47,314 bases of DNA, taken from contig JAFDYD010000033.1 in assembly GCA_018267615.1 (NCBI GenBank), forward strand, positions 77,217 to 124,530, written 5' to 3'. The DNA comes from Bacteroidota bacterium. GTDB taxonomy: Bacteria; Bacteroidota; Bacteroidia; Chitinophagales; Chitinophagaceae. A model generated the notes under the pieces. The model searched no databases and had not been told where the DNA came from. It saw only the letters and a list, made by a program, of their open reading frames with translations. Every line of letters starts with the position of its first letter. Within the stretch, counting starts at the first letter, position 1. Shown here in pieces: positions 34,247 through 44,194 of the stretch. Made by a program: the position numbers and the translations under genes.

Positions 34247-35542
34247 TCACTTCAACCCATACTTATACAAATACCTTTCATATAATTGCTTCTGTTTGTT
34301 TTCAAGGCTAACCTCACGGCCTTGTATAAACGCATGGGTTACGATACTGCTGCGCATATCGAGGATATCACCATGACTGACGACAATATTTGCATCTTTG
34401 CCTGCTTCGATAGATCCTGTGCGATCATCAATGCCAAGAATTTTTGCGCTATTCAGTGTGATAGCTTGCAATGCCTGCTCCTTCGTCAATCCATAGGCAA
34501 CAGTAGTTCCTGCATTGAACATAAGGTTGCGATAACGGCTTTCTTCGTGACTATCATTCAACGAAAACAGAACACCAGCTTGTTGCAATTGCGAAGCCGT
34601 CTTATATGGCTGATCAACATCATCGTCCTCCGTCGCCGGCAATGCATGCTCTTCTTGTAAAATGACAGCGATATTATTTTGCTTTAACAGGTCAGCAATT
34701 AAAAAACTTTCACTGGCGCCAATAATCACCACATCAAAACCAAACTCTTTCACAAAGTCAATCGCTATCAGCATTTGTTTCACCTGGTCCGCATGAATAA
34801 ATAATTTTTGTTTCTTATCAAACAATCCCTTCAACGCTTCGAATTTCAGGTTGGTTTTTTTGTGCGACGGTTCCTGCAAATATGCTTTTGCCTGGCGCAA
34901 AAAGAATTTGACTTCTTCCACTTTGTTAAGTGCATCTTTGGTAGGATCAGTTGGTGGCGCTGGCGCGGAGCCGTCGGGTGGACGAATAAAACTGGGCAAC
35001 GTCATGTGTATGCCATTGTCCATTTTATATGCAGCGTCTTCCCAATTCCATGCATCGAGTTGTACAACAGAAGAAGATCCACTGATAGTGCCACCTTGCG
35101 GCGTGATGCCAGCAAGTAAAATTCCATTTGCCTTTAATACATTGATGATTTTTGAATCTGTATTGTATGCAACGATTGCGCGAATGCTGGGATTGAGATC
35201 GCCGAGTTCCTGGAAATCATTTGTACCACGAACAAATGCCGCAACTTCTTTCAATCCAAGATCAGTAACCGGAAGAATAAGACCAGGATAAACCTGTTCA
35301 CCTTTCACATCAACCACTCGCACATTATCGGCAGGTATTGGAAGATTTTGTCCAACCTGTTCAATTTTCCCATTATTTATTTTTATTGTTCCATTTTCAA
35401 TGACCTGGCCGTTTCCAATATGAATTGTTCCGTGCGTGATGAACAATAATCCTTTATATTCTTTAGCAGGGTAAACATCATCCTGTGCGTGAATCGATGC
35501 GCAAAAAATCAAAGCGATAATTGTTATTAAATATTTTTTCAT
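34247..35542 (-). CDS. Amidohydrolase-superfamily protein, metal motif degraded
   Basis: A 431-residue secreted protein (signal MKKYLITIIALIFCASIHAQ) of the amidohydrolase/imidazolonepropionase-like group. The N-terminal beta-sandwich strand leads to VYPGLILPVTDLG where active members have PGxIDxHxH, so the first metal-binding histidines are missing. The C-terminal part keeps the sheet-return motif (TLNSAKILGIDDRTGSIEAGKDANIVV). It is probably non-catalytic or binds its ligand differently. It is 12 bp behind the large two-domain amidohydrolase, so the two are co-transcribed and likely work together, perhaps in periplasmic peptide or cyclic amide processing. Confidence 0.85.
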   Translation of the reverse strand: MKKYLITIIALIFCASIHAQDDVYPAKEYKGLLFITHGTIHIGNGQVIENGTIKINNGKIEQVGQNLPIPADNVRVVDVKGEQVYPGLILPVTDLGLKEVAAFVRGTNDFQELGDLNPSIRAIVAYNTDSKIINVLKANGILLAGITPQGGTISGSSSVVQLDAWNWEDAAYKMDNGIHMTLPSFIRPPDGSAPAPPTDPTKDALNKVEEVKFFLRQAKAYLQEPSHKKTNLKFEALKGLFDKKQKLFIHADQVKQMLIAIDFVKEFGFDVVIIGASESFLIADLLKQNNIAVILQEEHALPATEDDDVDQPYKTASQLQQAGVLFSLNDSHEESRYRNLMFNAGTTVAYGLTKEQALQAITLNSAKILGIDDRTGSIEAGKDANIVVSHGDILDMRSSIVTHAFIQGREVSLENKQKQLYERYLYKYGLK

Positions 35543-35554
35543 GGTGAAATGAGA

Positions 35555-38500
35555 TTATTGGTTGGTAGTATTATCGTCTATTTTATTTATTGTGATCAAC
35601 CCATTATGTTCGAGATGATCACCACATCCTAACAGTATCTGGTAACTGGGTTTTGGCGGTGAAACCGGGCTGCCGGATTTTTTTTCTCCAAGCATCTTTT
35701 GCACCAGTCTTTTTCTTTCCTCGATAATATTTTTTCGCAACATTAAATCCCGATCTATATCATAATAAATAGTTCCATCGATAATTGTCTTCAATGGTTT
35801 TGCATAAATGCTTAATGGATTGTCATTCCATAAAACAAGATCAGCATCCTTACCAACTTTGATACTTCCTACCCTGTCGTCCACATGCAATGCTTTCGCC
35901 GGGTTGATGGTTATCATCTTCAATGCATCTTCCTCGCTGATGCCGCCATACTTCACACTCTTTGCTGCTTCCTGGTTCAGGCGACGCGCCATTTCCGCGT
36001 CATCAGAGTTGATACAAACATTCAATCCCATTTTTTGCATGATTGCCGCATTGTATGCAATAGCATCTAACACTTCCATTTTATATATCCACCAATCGGA
36101 GAAAGTAGAAACACTGGCTCCATGTTCTTTGATCTTATCAGCCACTTTATAACCTTCTAGTATATGCGTAAAAGTATTCACGCGAAATCCGAATTTTTCG
36201 GCAACGCGCATCAAAGCCACAATCTCACTTTGAACATAGGAATGACAGGTGATAAATCTTTTCTTGTTCATGATCTCCACCAATGCTTCCAGTTTAAGAT
36301 TTCTACGCACTGTATTCGTTCCGGGTTTTTCAGCTTTCAATGCATTTTCATAATCTTTAGCTCGTTGGAACGCATCCATCAATACTTCTTCCACGCCCAT
36401 TCTTGTATCAGGAAAACGATTATTACTGGAAGAAGAAGTTCTCTTTACATTTTCACCCAGCGCAAACTTTATAAAAGGATCCCAGTTTTTAAATTTCAAC
36501 TCTTCGTCATTTACTCCCCAGCGCAATTTGATAAGTTGTGTTTGTCCACCGATTGTATTTGCCGATCCATGTAAAATATGCGAGCTGGTAACACCGCCAC
36601 TCAACTGGCGATAAATAGAAATATCCTCAGGATTGAGATTATCTCCGATGCGCACATCAGAAGTTACCGACTGAGTTCCTTCATTAATAGAAGTGGTAGC
36701 AATATGCGAATGCTCATCGATAATGCCTGGCGTTACATGTTTGCCGGTTCCGTCAATTGTTTTTGCAGATGCGTCGGAAATATTTTTTCCTACCTGTACG
36801 ATCTTGCCGTTTTTCACCAACACATCTGTATTTTCTAATTTGCCTTCTTTTTCATTTGTCCATACGGTAGCATTTTTTATCAATAGGTTTTCCGGTTTGG
36901 GTAATTCTTCCCAGCCATATCCGTCGAATGGATACAAAACTTTACCAACAACCGGCGGTGTTTTTTTCTTTGTGTTGTCTGCACTAATACTTCCTGCTTT
37001 TACCAATGAGGCGGTCCATGTTACCCGGTTACCGGAACTGTCTTCACCATTTCCATTCCAAACACTACCATTAACGGTGCCGCTTAACCGAATTAGTGAT
37101 CTGCTCGTCTGAGCCGATGAATCCTTCTTTGTCTTTGCCATCAGCGAATAACTCAGTCCCACCAATTTCCCATCATAACTAAATTTCACATCCATCGTGT
37201 CGCTCGCTATCAACTTGGCTGCATTGTTACTTTGTACATCTAAAATATATTTCGATGAAGTACCGGCTCCATTAATTTCTACATTGTAAATCCCTTTGAT
37301 CGTTTTCCATTCCTCCGGCTTCACATCATATTTTTCTCCCTGTACCCAATTCTCAATGATTGCAGTTTTTTCATTAAAGACGGGACCGGTAGTTATTAAA
37401 AAGTTCGCCAGTTTACCTGCATCGAGACTTCCTACCTGGTCGGAAATTTTCAATAATCGCGCGGGTGTAGTTACCAATGCATCAAAAGCCTTTGCTTCGG
37501 ACAATCCATTGTCGATTGCCTTGCGTAGGTTCGGCAAAAATTGTTTGACATCTTTCAAATCCGAGGTCGTAAGACAAATCGGAATATTTGCTTTTTCAAA
37601 AGCCGCAGGATTTGTTGGAGCGAGTTCCCAGCTTTTCATTTCACGAAGAGAAACAAATCGCGCGTCGTTTGGATCTTCTACATCAATTGCCTGCGGAAAA
37701 TTCAGCGGTACAATAAAAGCTGCATTCGATGCAACCATTTCTTTGATACGTTGATATTCGTTACCATCTCCTTTTATAATAAAATGCACGCCCATCTCGT
37801 CTCCAATTCTGTCGGCACGCAGGTCGTTCCATTTATCATTTCCTTCAATAATTTGCGGCAGCGATTTATTATCCAGCCATGCCTGCAAACTCAGGTTCAC
37901 TCCTTCTTCCGCTGGTCTCGTCGAATACCATTTTGCATCTAAGAATGATTGACGCAACAATGCGATAACCCCCATCATAGAACTGGGATAACTTTGCGAT
38001 GAAATTCCTTTTGCAAGTGAATAGTGCGCCGAAGCTTTTTCTTTTATCATTACAAGATGCTCGTTCAAATTAGCGAGCGTAACTACGGCACCCGTTCCTC
38101 TCGCAATTCCATTCTTATAATGTGTAAGGACGGTGCCGAATCCGAGTTCACGCAGTGATTTTGCTTTTGCTTCATCAGTGACAAAAAGTTTTGAAGCATC
38201 TGTTTCGGGTCGTATCGCTTCATTCCAATCATATGCACCTTTGGTAGCAGAATTAAATTGAGTGGATCCGCCATAGAAACCAGAACCACCGGATCTTTCC
38301 GAACGCACAGCAACTCCATAGTCACTGTATGTATCGATGAAAGAAGGATAAATAAATTTTCCGGTGCAATCCGTAACCACTGCATTCGCAGGAATAGAAA
38401 TATTATTTCCTGCACTCACAATTTTCCCTTCGCGGATAACCAATGTTGCATCGGTGAATGTCGTGCTACCGTCTTTGATAATGGTTGCATGTGTGAAAGC

Positions 38501-38635
38501 AAAAATTTTCTCCCGTGGATCGGCAATATCATTTATTGGAAATGTTTCCTGCGCCTTTGATGACATTACACTCGAAACGAGACCTGCAGCGAGAAAAAAA
38601 AGATTTTTCCGCGAATTGAGCCAGAAAATTCTCAT
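35555..38635 (-). CDS. Two-domain amidohydrolase-superfamily protein
   Basis: A secreted 1026-residue protein (signal around residues 10-28, NLFFLAAGLVSSVMSSKAQ). It holds two amidohydrolase-like domains. In the first the expected HxH motif reads FIDTYSDYG and is lost. In the second the motif is intact (IIDEHSHIA, H642 and H644) and further ligand candidates follow: CHSYVQS, THILEGYK and NSDDAE. So one half appears catalytic and one degenerate. Both halves end in the usual VGSxxxGKxAD segment. The gene is upstream of, and 12 bp from, the single-domain degenerate paralogue. The substrate is not evident. Confidence 0.87.
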   Translation of the reverse strand: MRIFWLNSRKNLFFLAAGLVSSVMSSKAQETFPINDIADPREKIFAFTHATIIKDGSTTFTDATLVIREGKIVSAGNNISIPANAVVTDCTGKFIYPSFIDTYSDYGVAVRSERSGGSGFYGGSTQFNSATKGAYDWNEAIRPETDASKLFVTDEAKAKSLRELGFGTVLTHYKNGIARGTGAVVTLANLNEHLVMIKEKASAHYSLAKGISSQSYPSSMMGVIALLRQSFLDAKWYSTRPAEEGVNLSLQAWLDNKSLPQIIEGNDKWNDLRADRIGDEMGVHFIIKGDGNEYQRIKEMVASNAAFIVPLNFPQAIDVEDPNDARFVSLREMKSWELAPTNPAAFEKANIPICLTTSDLKDVKQFLPNLRKAIDNGLSEAKAFDALVTTPARLLKISDQVGSLDAGKLANFLITTGPVFNEKTAIIENWVQGEKYDVKPEEWKTIKGIYNVEINGAGTSSKYILDVQSNNAAKLIASDTMDVKFSYDGKLVGLSYSLMAKTKKDSSAQTSRSLIRLSGTVNGSVWNGNGEDSSGNRVTWTASLVKAGSISADNTKKKTPPVVGKVLYPFDGYGWEELPKPENLLIKNATVWTNEKEGKLENTDVLVKNGKIVQVGKNISDASAKTIDGTGKHVTPGIIDEHSHIATTSINEGTQSVTSDVRIGDNLNPEDISIYRQLSGGVTSSHILHGSANTIGGQTQLIKLRWGVNDEELKFKNWDPFIKFALGENVKRTSSSSNNRFPDTRMGVEEVLMDAFQRAKDYENALKAEKPGTNTVRRNLKLEALVEIMNKKRFITCHSYVQSEIVALMRVAEKFGFRVNTFTHILEGYKVADKIKEHGASVSTFSDWWIYKMEVLDAIAYNAAIMQKMGLNVCINSDDAEMARRLNQEAAKSVKYGGISEEDALKMITINPAKALHVDDRVGSIKVGKDADLVLWNDNPLSIYAKPLKTIIDGTIYYDIDRDLMLRKNIIEERKRLVQKMLGEKKSGSPVSPPKPSYQILLGCGDHLEHNGLITINKIDDNTTNQ

Positions 38636-38661
38636 GCGTGTAGTTTTAATGTTAGATAGTT

Positions 38662-38801
38662 TGTCGTTTGCAGCGAGTGGCGAGAAGCTAGTGGCTAGCG
38701 GTAAGTACCCAGTTGTTAGTGGTTAGTGGAAACAACCGTTAAGACGTCCACTAGCCACTTACTACTAGCCACTAGCTTCTCGCCACTCGCCGCAAAACGA
38801 C
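38662..38801. repeat. Inverted repeat with heptad units, about 50- to 65-bp arms
   Basis: Left arm 38662-38728 and right arm 38748-38801 are inverse copies, near perfect over agcgagtggcgagaagctag. The left side is made of degenerate 7-nt units (gcgagtg, gctagtg, gttagtg). It lies between the divergent amidohydrolase and deoC genes. Confidence 0.9.
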
Positions 38802-38885
38802 CCACTACGAAATTTTAAATGAATTTCGAATTTACTGAAATGAAGTAATTTCGGTTTTACAATTTTACAAGCGGCAATTAACTTG

Positions 38886-39521
38886 TTGAACCTGGCATCA
38901 TATATAGATTACACTTTATTAAAGCAGACCACCACATACGCGGACATTAAAAAACTTTGCGACGAAGCAATTCAACATAAATTTGCTGCTGTATGTGTGC
39001 CGCCCTTTATGGTATCTTATACAAAGGAACAATTGAAGGGGACGAATGTAAAATTAGCCACAGTCATCGGTTTCCCTTTTGGCTACGAGATAGCAAATGC
39101 CAAGCTCGCTGAAACAAAACAGGCGATCGATGACGGAGCGGAAGAGTTGGATATCGTGATCAATGTGTCGGCGTTAAAAAGCGGAGATTGGTCATATCTC
39201 GAAAAAGAGATGAGGCCATTGGTAGAAATTGCGCATAACCACGGTAAGCTGGTGAAAGTTATTATCGAAACCGGTGTGCTCACAGATGCAGAAATCGTTC
39301 AATGCTGCTCGTTATATGCCGGGCTCGGTGTTGATTTTTTAAAAACCTCAACGGGCTATGCTGAAAAAGGAGCAACCGTAGAAGCAGTGAAGCTGATGCG
39401 AAAAAATCTCCCGGCAAAGATTAAAATCAAAGCTTCCGGAGGTATAAGAAGTTATGAATTTGCGAAGGAATTGATTGAAGCGGGAGCGGAAAGAATTGGA
39501 ACGAGCAGAGTATTGAGCTGA
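38886..39521 (+). CDS. deoC: Deoxyribose-phosphate aldolase
   Basis: A 211-residue class I aldolase that cleaves 2-deoxyribose 5-phosphate to glyceraldehyde 3-phosphate and acetaldehyde. Active-site residues are visible: D89 in ELDIVIN, the Schiff-base lysine K153 in FLKTSTG and K182 in KIKASGG. No ATG is available: an in-frame TGA lies about 45 bp upstream and the first start-like codons are two adjacent TTG (38883 and 38886). The second gives MNLASYIDYTLLK, matching the family, so a TTG start is proposed. It probably supports growth on deoxynucleosides; no other nucleoside genes are near. Confidence 0.95.
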   Translation: MNLASYIDYTLLKQTTTYADIKKLCDEAIQHKFAAVCVPPFMVSYTKEQLKGTNVKLATVIGFPFGYEIANAKLAETKQAIDDGAEELDIVINVSALKSGDWSYLEKEMRPLVEIAHNHGKLVKVIIETGVLTDAEIVQCCSLYAGLGVDFLKTSTGYAEKGATVEAVKLMRKNLPAKIKIKASGGIRSYEFAKELIEAGAERIGTSRVLS

Positions 39522-39550
39522 TACATCATGTTAAGGATTTTTTGAAAAAG

Positions 39551-39660
39551 AATAATCAATATTCAACAATCAATATTCAATGTTCAATTGTTGAAAGATT
39601 CGAGAAAATGAAGATAATAAATGAAAGCTCATACTTGAACATTGATTGTTGAATATTATT
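39551..39660. repeat. Inverted repeat with heptad units; arms of unequal unit number
   Basis: The left arm (39551-39587) and right arm (39635-39660) are inverse copies of the 7-nt units caatatt, caacaat and caatgtt. The left arm carries 11 nt more than the right, i.e. one further heptad plus part of another. It lies between deoC and the SPOR gene on the same strand. Confidence 0.88.
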
Positions 39661-39701
39661 TGACCTTAAGATATGAAAGAACATTTAAAAATTGATATCG
39701 A

Positions 39702-40154
39702 ATGCCATCGTACAAATTCATTTTTTGCAAATTTTTTCTAACCATCGTGTTAATCACGTTACTGTTTGATTCATACGCACAAACCGATACAACTTCTATC
39801 GTCATTCATAAAGATCCGCGGGTTGATCTGTTGATAAAAAAGCAAATCCAGATCAATGAAGAAACCACACGCGAGGCACGCAGTCATGTTCCCGGTTACC
39901 GGATACAGGTCATGAATTCGCCAGATAGAAACAAAGTGTTCGCAGCAAAAACAAAAGTGAACCAGGATTATCCCGAGCTCAAATCCTACCTGATATACCA
40001 GGCGCCGAATTACAAATTGAAATTGGGAAATTTTAAAACCGAGGAAGATGCAGATCCCTATATGAAAAAATTATCCAAATCATTTCCGACTGGCGTTTAC
40101 CTGACCCACGATATCATCGATATAAAAATTGACAAACCGGAAAGCACGAATTGA
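39702..40154 (+). CDS. SPOR-domain protein
   Basis: A 150-residue secreted protein (signal about residues 8-26, CKFFLTIVLITLLFDSYA) ending in a SPOR-like domain, a fold that binds denuded peptidoglycan strands at division sites. The domain reads YRIQVMNSPDRNKVFAAK, then YLIYQAPNYKLKLGNFKTEEDADPYMKKL, the usual beta-alpha-beta pattern. The stop codon is followed after 1 bp by the ATG of the M20 amidohydrolase, so the genes are co-transcribed and maybe translationally coupled. Confidence 0.87.
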   Translation: MPSYKFIFCKFFLTIVLITLLFDSYAQTDTTSIVIHKDPRVDLLIKKQIQINEETTREARSHVPGYRIQVMNSPDRNKVFAAKTKVNQDYPELKSYLIYQAPNYKLKLGNFKTEEDADPYMKKLSKSFPTGVYLTHDIIDIKIDKPESTN

Positions 40155-40155
40155 T

Positions 40156-41337
40156 ATGTTGAAAAATAAAATCGATCAACTCGCCAATCAGTACGCACCA
40201 GCGTTTATAGATATACGTCAGCACCTGCATGCGAATCCTGAATTGAGTTATAAAGAATTTGAAACCTCTTCATTCATACAAAAAAAATTGAGTGAATGGA
40301 ATATTCCTTTTACCGTGAAAGCGACGACTGGAGTGGTTGGATTGATCAAAGGAAAAAATCCGGGGAAAAGAATAATCGCATTGCGAGCCGATATGGACGC
40401 GCTTCCGATCAGGGAAGAAAATAATGTTCCTTACAGATCAAAAAACGAAGGCGTGATGCACGCATGCGGCCATGATGTGCATACAAGTATTTTATTAGGC
40501 GCTTCGAAAATTTTAAATGAACTGAAAGACGAATGGGAAGGAACCGTGAAATTGATATTCCAACCCGGTGAAGAAAGAAATCCCGGTGGAGCAAGTTTGT
40601 TGATCAAAGAAGGAGTTTTGGAAGATCCAAAACCACAGGCCATATTGGGTTTGCATGTGCATCCCGGATTGGAAGTTGGAAAATTAAGTTTCAGAAGCGG
40701 AGTGGTGATGGCGAGCGCCGATGAATTATATTTTACGATCAAAGGCAAAGGCGGACATGCTGCTGCTCCGCATACTACGGTAGACACAATACTCGTTGCT
40801 TCGCAATTGATCGTTGCGCTGCAGCAGGTGATCAGTCGCAACCGCAATCCATTTTCGCCGTCGGTATTATCAATCACTTCTTTCCAGGGCGGATATACGA
40901 CGAATGTAATTCCGAGTGAAGTAAAATTAATGGGCACATTTCGTGCGATGGATGAAACCTGGCGTTATAAAGCGCATGAGCTTATCCGTAAGATATCAAC
41001 CGAACTCGTACACGCCATGGGAGCAGAACTTGACCTGCATATCGATGTCGGTTATCCCGTTGTGCTCAACGACGAACAGTTGAATAACATCGCGCGCAGC
41101 AAAGCGGAAGAATTTGTGGGAAAAGAAAATGTATCGGAAACCGAAATGCGGATGGGCTCGGAAGATTTTGGTTACTACACACATTTAATGCCCGGATGTT
41201 TCTATCGACTGGGTGTGATGAATGTCGAAAAAGGAATTACATCTGGTGTGCATACTCCGACTTTTAATATAGATGAATCTGCAATCGCCATAGGCATAGG
41301 AATGATGGCGTGGCTGGGAACTTCGGTTGATTTGTAG
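40156..41337 (+). CDS. M20-family metallo-amidohydrolase
   Basis: A 393-residue enzyme of the M20D group (aminoacylase, IAA-amino-acid hydrolase, N-acyl-peptide hydrolase relatives). Metal-site motifs are ALRADMDALPI, HACGHDVHTS, GEERNPGG (the general-base glutamate) and GLHVHPGLEVG, with the dimerisation (lid) domain in the middle. No signal peptide, so it is cytoplasmic. The ATG at 40156 (MLKNKIDQLANQ) follows the SPOR gene stop by 1 bp; a TTG at 40129 overlapping that gene is less likely. The acyl substrate is unknown. Confidence 0.92.
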   Translation: MLKNKIDQLANQYAPAFIDIRQHLHANPELSYKEFETSSFIQKKLSEWNIPFTVKATTGVVGLIKGKNPGKRIIALRADMDALPIREENNVPYRSKNEGVMHACGHDVHTSILLGASKILNELKDEWEGTVKLIFQPGEERNPGGASLLIKEGVLEDPKPQAILGLHVHPGLEVGKLSFRSGVVMASADELYFTIKGKGGHAAAPHTTVDTILVASQLIVALQQVISRNRNPFSPSVLSITSFQGGYTTNVIPSEVKLMGTFRAMDETWRYKAHELIRKISTELVHAMGAELDLHIDVGYPVVLNDEQLNNIARSKAEEFVGKENVSETEMRMGSEDFGYYTHLMPGCFYRLGVMNVEKGITSGVHTPTFNIDESAIAIGIGMMAWLGTSVDL

Positions 41338-41345
41338 TTTTTTGG

Positions 41346-41534
41346 GGAAAGTTGATCAGTTGAAAGTTTTGAACCATGATTAAAGGATTGAAGGATTATC
41401 ATGATGTTTTATTAATTTCCAAAGTATATGTCAACGATCACATTATCGTTTGTAATTTTCATGATAATCCTTCAATCCTTTAATCATGGTTCAAAACTTA
41501 TCGACTAATCGACCTTTCAACTATTCAACTTTCC
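41346..41534. repeat. Inverted repeat with a perfect 38-bp core, 'aaccatgatt' family
   Basis: The core arms 41367-41404 and 41459-41496 are perfect 38-bp inverse copies beginning ttttgaaccatgattaaagg, the same wording as part of 23672-24037. Outside it the arms continue with 8-nt units (gttgatca, gttgaaag on the left; a longer run on the right, 41497-41534), so the two sides differ in unit number. Loop 54 nt. Confidence 0.93.
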
Positions 41535-41569
41535 TCATAATCCTTTTAAATCAGGCAAATCATGGTTCA
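41519..41569. repeat. Solo half-copy of the 6364-6548 palindrome arm
   Basis: This stretch (containing caactttcctcataatc and ending aaatcatggttca) matches the right arm at 6498-6548 with a few changes. Its inverse partner is not present next to it. It suggests a decayed or partial copy adjacent to another element of the same wider family. Confidence 0.82.
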
Positions 41570-41670
41570 CATTTCCGTATTTTGCAGTTTATTTTGTAGT
41601 AGCGTGTCGCATACCATATAAAAAATATTTCCGTTAAGAAAGAAATCAGCCCGCTACATAAAAAACCTCT

Positions 41671-44001
41671 ATGCAAAAAAAGCAATTGAGAAGAGAACAG
41701 GCGCTGGAATATCATTCGAAAGGAAGGCCTGGTAAAATTGAAGTGGTTCCTACCAAAGCTGCCAAAACACAACGTGATTTATCGTTGGCATATTCCCCCG
41801 GAGTGGCAGAGCCTTGCAAAGAGATTGAAAAAAATCCCGACGATGTTTATAAATATACTGCCAAAGGAAACCTGGTTGCTGTTATCAGCAACGGCACTGC
41901 AGTGCTTGGACTTGGAGATATCGGTCCCGAAGCATCCAAGCCGGTGATGGAAGGAAAGGGTGTATTGTTTAAAATCTTTGCAGACATCGATGTCTTTGAT
42001 ATCGAAATCAACGAAAAAGATCCTGAGAAATTTGTACAGATCGTAAAAGCGCTGGAACCAACTTTTGGCGGCATCAACCTGGAAGATATCAAAGCGCCGG
42101 AATGTTTTTATATCGAAAACCAATTGCGCGATTCACTTCAAATTCCGGTGATGCACGATGATCAGCATGGAACCGCTATCATCAGCAGCGCAGCGCTGAT
42201 CAATGCGCTGGAATTACAAAAGAAAAAAATAGATCGCGTAAAATTTGTTATCAATGGCGCCGGTGCCGCTGCCATGGCTTGTGCAAAATTATATTTATCA
42301 TTAGGCGCGAAGCCCGATCATTTTATCATGTTTGATAAGGATGGCGTGCTGCACAAAGGGCGAACTGATTTGGATGATGCAAAAAAAATATTCGCGGTTG
42401 ATAAACAGGATTGGACTTTGGAGAAAGCAATGAAAGATGCTGATGTATTTGTCGGACTTAGTGTAGGCAATGTCGTCACCAAAGAAATGGTGAAAAGCAT
42501 GGCGAAAAAGCCAATCGTATTTGCTATGGCCAATCCCGATCCTGAAATTACTTATGAATCTGCTATCGATGTGCGTGATGATATCATTATGGCTACGGGT
42601 CGCAGCGATTATCCCAACCAGGTGAACAATGTACTTGGCTTTCCATTTATTTTCCGGGGTGCGCTCGACGTACGTGCAACACAAATCAACGATGCGATGA
42701 AACTCGCTGCCGTAAAGGCACTCGCTGAACTCACGAAGAGTCCTGTGCCTGATATTGTGAATATGGCGTACAACGAAACCAATATTGTTTTTGGTCCAAG
42801 TTATATCATCCCAAAACCACTCGATCCGCGTTTACTCTCCACCGTTGCACCGGCGGTTGCGAAAGCAGCTATCCAAAGCGGTGTTGCAAAAATGACAATC
42901 GAAGATTGGGACAGCTATGCAATCGATTTAAATAAACGACTTGGTCTCGATAATCAACTCATTCGTGTTTTGGGAAGTAAGGCGCGCCGCGATCCGAGAC
43001 GACTTGTTTTTGCCGAAGCAGACAATTTGAAAATTCTCAAAGTAGCACAGATATTATACGACGAAGAAATCGCATACCCGATGCTGTTAGGTAATGAAAA
43101 GAAGATAAGAGGCATCGCCGCTTCTCACAATATCGATATCGACGAAATACCAATCATCGATCCGAGAAGTGATGAGCAGGAAGAAAGACGCAAAGCTTTT
43201 AGCGAAATATTTTTTAAGAAACGTCAGCGCCGCGGCATCAACAAATATGAATCTATGAAGATGATGCGCGACAGAAATTATTTTGGCTGTATGATGGTGG
43301 AAACCGGGGAAGCAGATGGTATGATTTCCGGTCTTACAAAAAATTATCCCGACACGATTCGCCCGGCGATTCAGGTAATCGGCACGGAACCCGGAGTGAA
43401 AAAAATTGCCGGCATGTATTTGCTGCTCACAAAAAAAGGTCCACTGTTTCTCGCAGACACCACAGTAAATTTCAATCCCACTGCAGAAGAACTCGCCGAC
43501 ATCACTATGCTTGTCGCAAAAGAAGTGAGGAATTTTAATCTCACACCAAGAATCGCCATGCTCAGCTATTCGAATTTTGGAACCAGCGATTCACCAGAAG
43601 CAAGACTGGTATCGGAGGCAACAAAAATTGTGAAACAAAAAAACCCGGGACTAATTGTTGATGGAGAAATGCAGGCAAGCATTGCACTCAATAATAAAAT
43701 ATTGAAGGAGAATTATCCGTTCAGTGAATTGGTTGACCAGGAAGTAAACACGCTGATTTTTCCAAATCTCGCAGCAGGAAACGTTGCATATAATCTATTA
43801 AAAGAAGTCGGCGGTGCAGATGCGATTGGCCCGATTTTGCTTGGATTAAAAAAACCGGTGCATGTTTTGCAGTTGGGAAGTTCCGTAAGAAGTATTTATA
43901 ATATGTCGCTTGTTGCGGTGATCGATGCGCAGATAAAATGTAAATCTACGCCCGGAGAAGCAGCAAAGAAATCTTCCTGGTGGAACAGACCAAAGAAATA
44001 A
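41671..44001 (+). CDS. maeB: NADP-dependent malic enzyme with phosphotransacetylase-like domain
   Basis: A 776-residue two-domain enzyme. The N-terminal malic enzyme domain (about residues 1-430) decarboxylates malate to pyruvate, supplying NADPH; motifs [12 protein letters not shown], the metal region HDDQHGTA and the nucleotide-binding [15 protein letters not shown] are present. The C-terminal phosphotransacetylase-like domain (about 440-760, with [20 protein letters not shown] and [10 protein letters not shown]) is usual in this family and probably regulatory. Full length, no oddities. It is separated from the upstream M20 gene by repeats and from the MlaE gene by another palindrome. Confidence 0.96.
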   Translation: MQKKQLRREQALEYHSKGRPGKIEVVPTKAAKTQRDLSLAYSPGVAEPCKEIEKNPDDVYKYTAKGNLVAVISNGTAVLGLGDIGPEASKPVMEGKGVLFKIFADIDVFDIEINEKDPEKFVQIVKALEPTFGGINLEDIKAPECFYIENQLRDSLQIPVMHDDQHGTAIISSAALINALELQKKKIDRVKFVINGAGAAAMACAKLYLSLGAKPDHFIMFDKDGVLHKGRTDLDDAKKIFAVDKQDWTLEKAMKDADVFVGLSVGNVVTKEMVKSMAKKPIVFAMANPDPEITYESAIDVRDDIIMATGRSDYPNQVNNVLGFPFIFRGALDVRATQINDAMKLAAVKALAELTKSPVPDIVNMAYNETNIVFGPSYIIPKPLDPRLLSTVAPAVAKAAIQSGVAKMTIEDWDSYAIDLNKRLGLDNQLIRVLGSKARRDPRRLVFAEADNLKILKVAQILYDEEIAYPMLLGNEKKIRGIAASHNIDIDEIPIIDPRSDEQEERRKAFSEIFFKKRQRRGINKYESMKMMRDRNYFGCMMVETGEADGMISGLTKNYPDTIRPAIQVIGTEPGVKKIAGMYLLLTKKGPLFLADTTVNFNPTAEELADITMLVAKEVRNFNLTPRIAMLSYSNFGTSDSPEARLVSEATKIVKQKNPGLIVDGEMQASIALNNKILKENYPFSELVDQEVNTLIFPNLAAGNVAYNLLKEVGGADAIGPILLGLKKPVHVLQLGSSVRSIYNMSLVAVIDAQIKCKSTPGEAAKKSSWWNRPKK

Positions 44002-44024
44002 TATTAACAATCCTATATGTACCT

Positions 44025-44084
44025 ATGTGCCTACTGTGCCTATGTGGTGAAAAAAAATTTACCGCATAGGCACAGTAGGAACAT
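44025..44084. repeat. Inverted repeat, 25-bp arms, between malic enzyme and MlaE genes
   Basis: Arms 44025-44049 and 44060-44084 are inverse copies with three or four mismatches around the core cctactgtgcctatg. A preceding acctatgtg gives a quasi-repeat of about 7 to 8 nt. The loop is A/T-rich. Confidence 0.88.
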
Positions 44085-44194
44085 ACAATCGCTGATTGAA
44101 TTGTTGATAAGTTGAAACTTGAGATAGAATAAAATTGTATTTTCATTTTTAATTGAAGCCGGTTATTATAACCGGACCAGAATTACTCCGACTC

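Larger units (their letters stand above)
41338..41670. other. 333-bp gap before the malic enzyme, filled by repeats
   Basis: No gene is seen. It contains the palindrome 41346-41534 and a solo half-copy of another element (41519-41569). Candidate promoter stretches TATTTTG occur near 41578 but without a clear -33 element. Confidence 0.7.
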
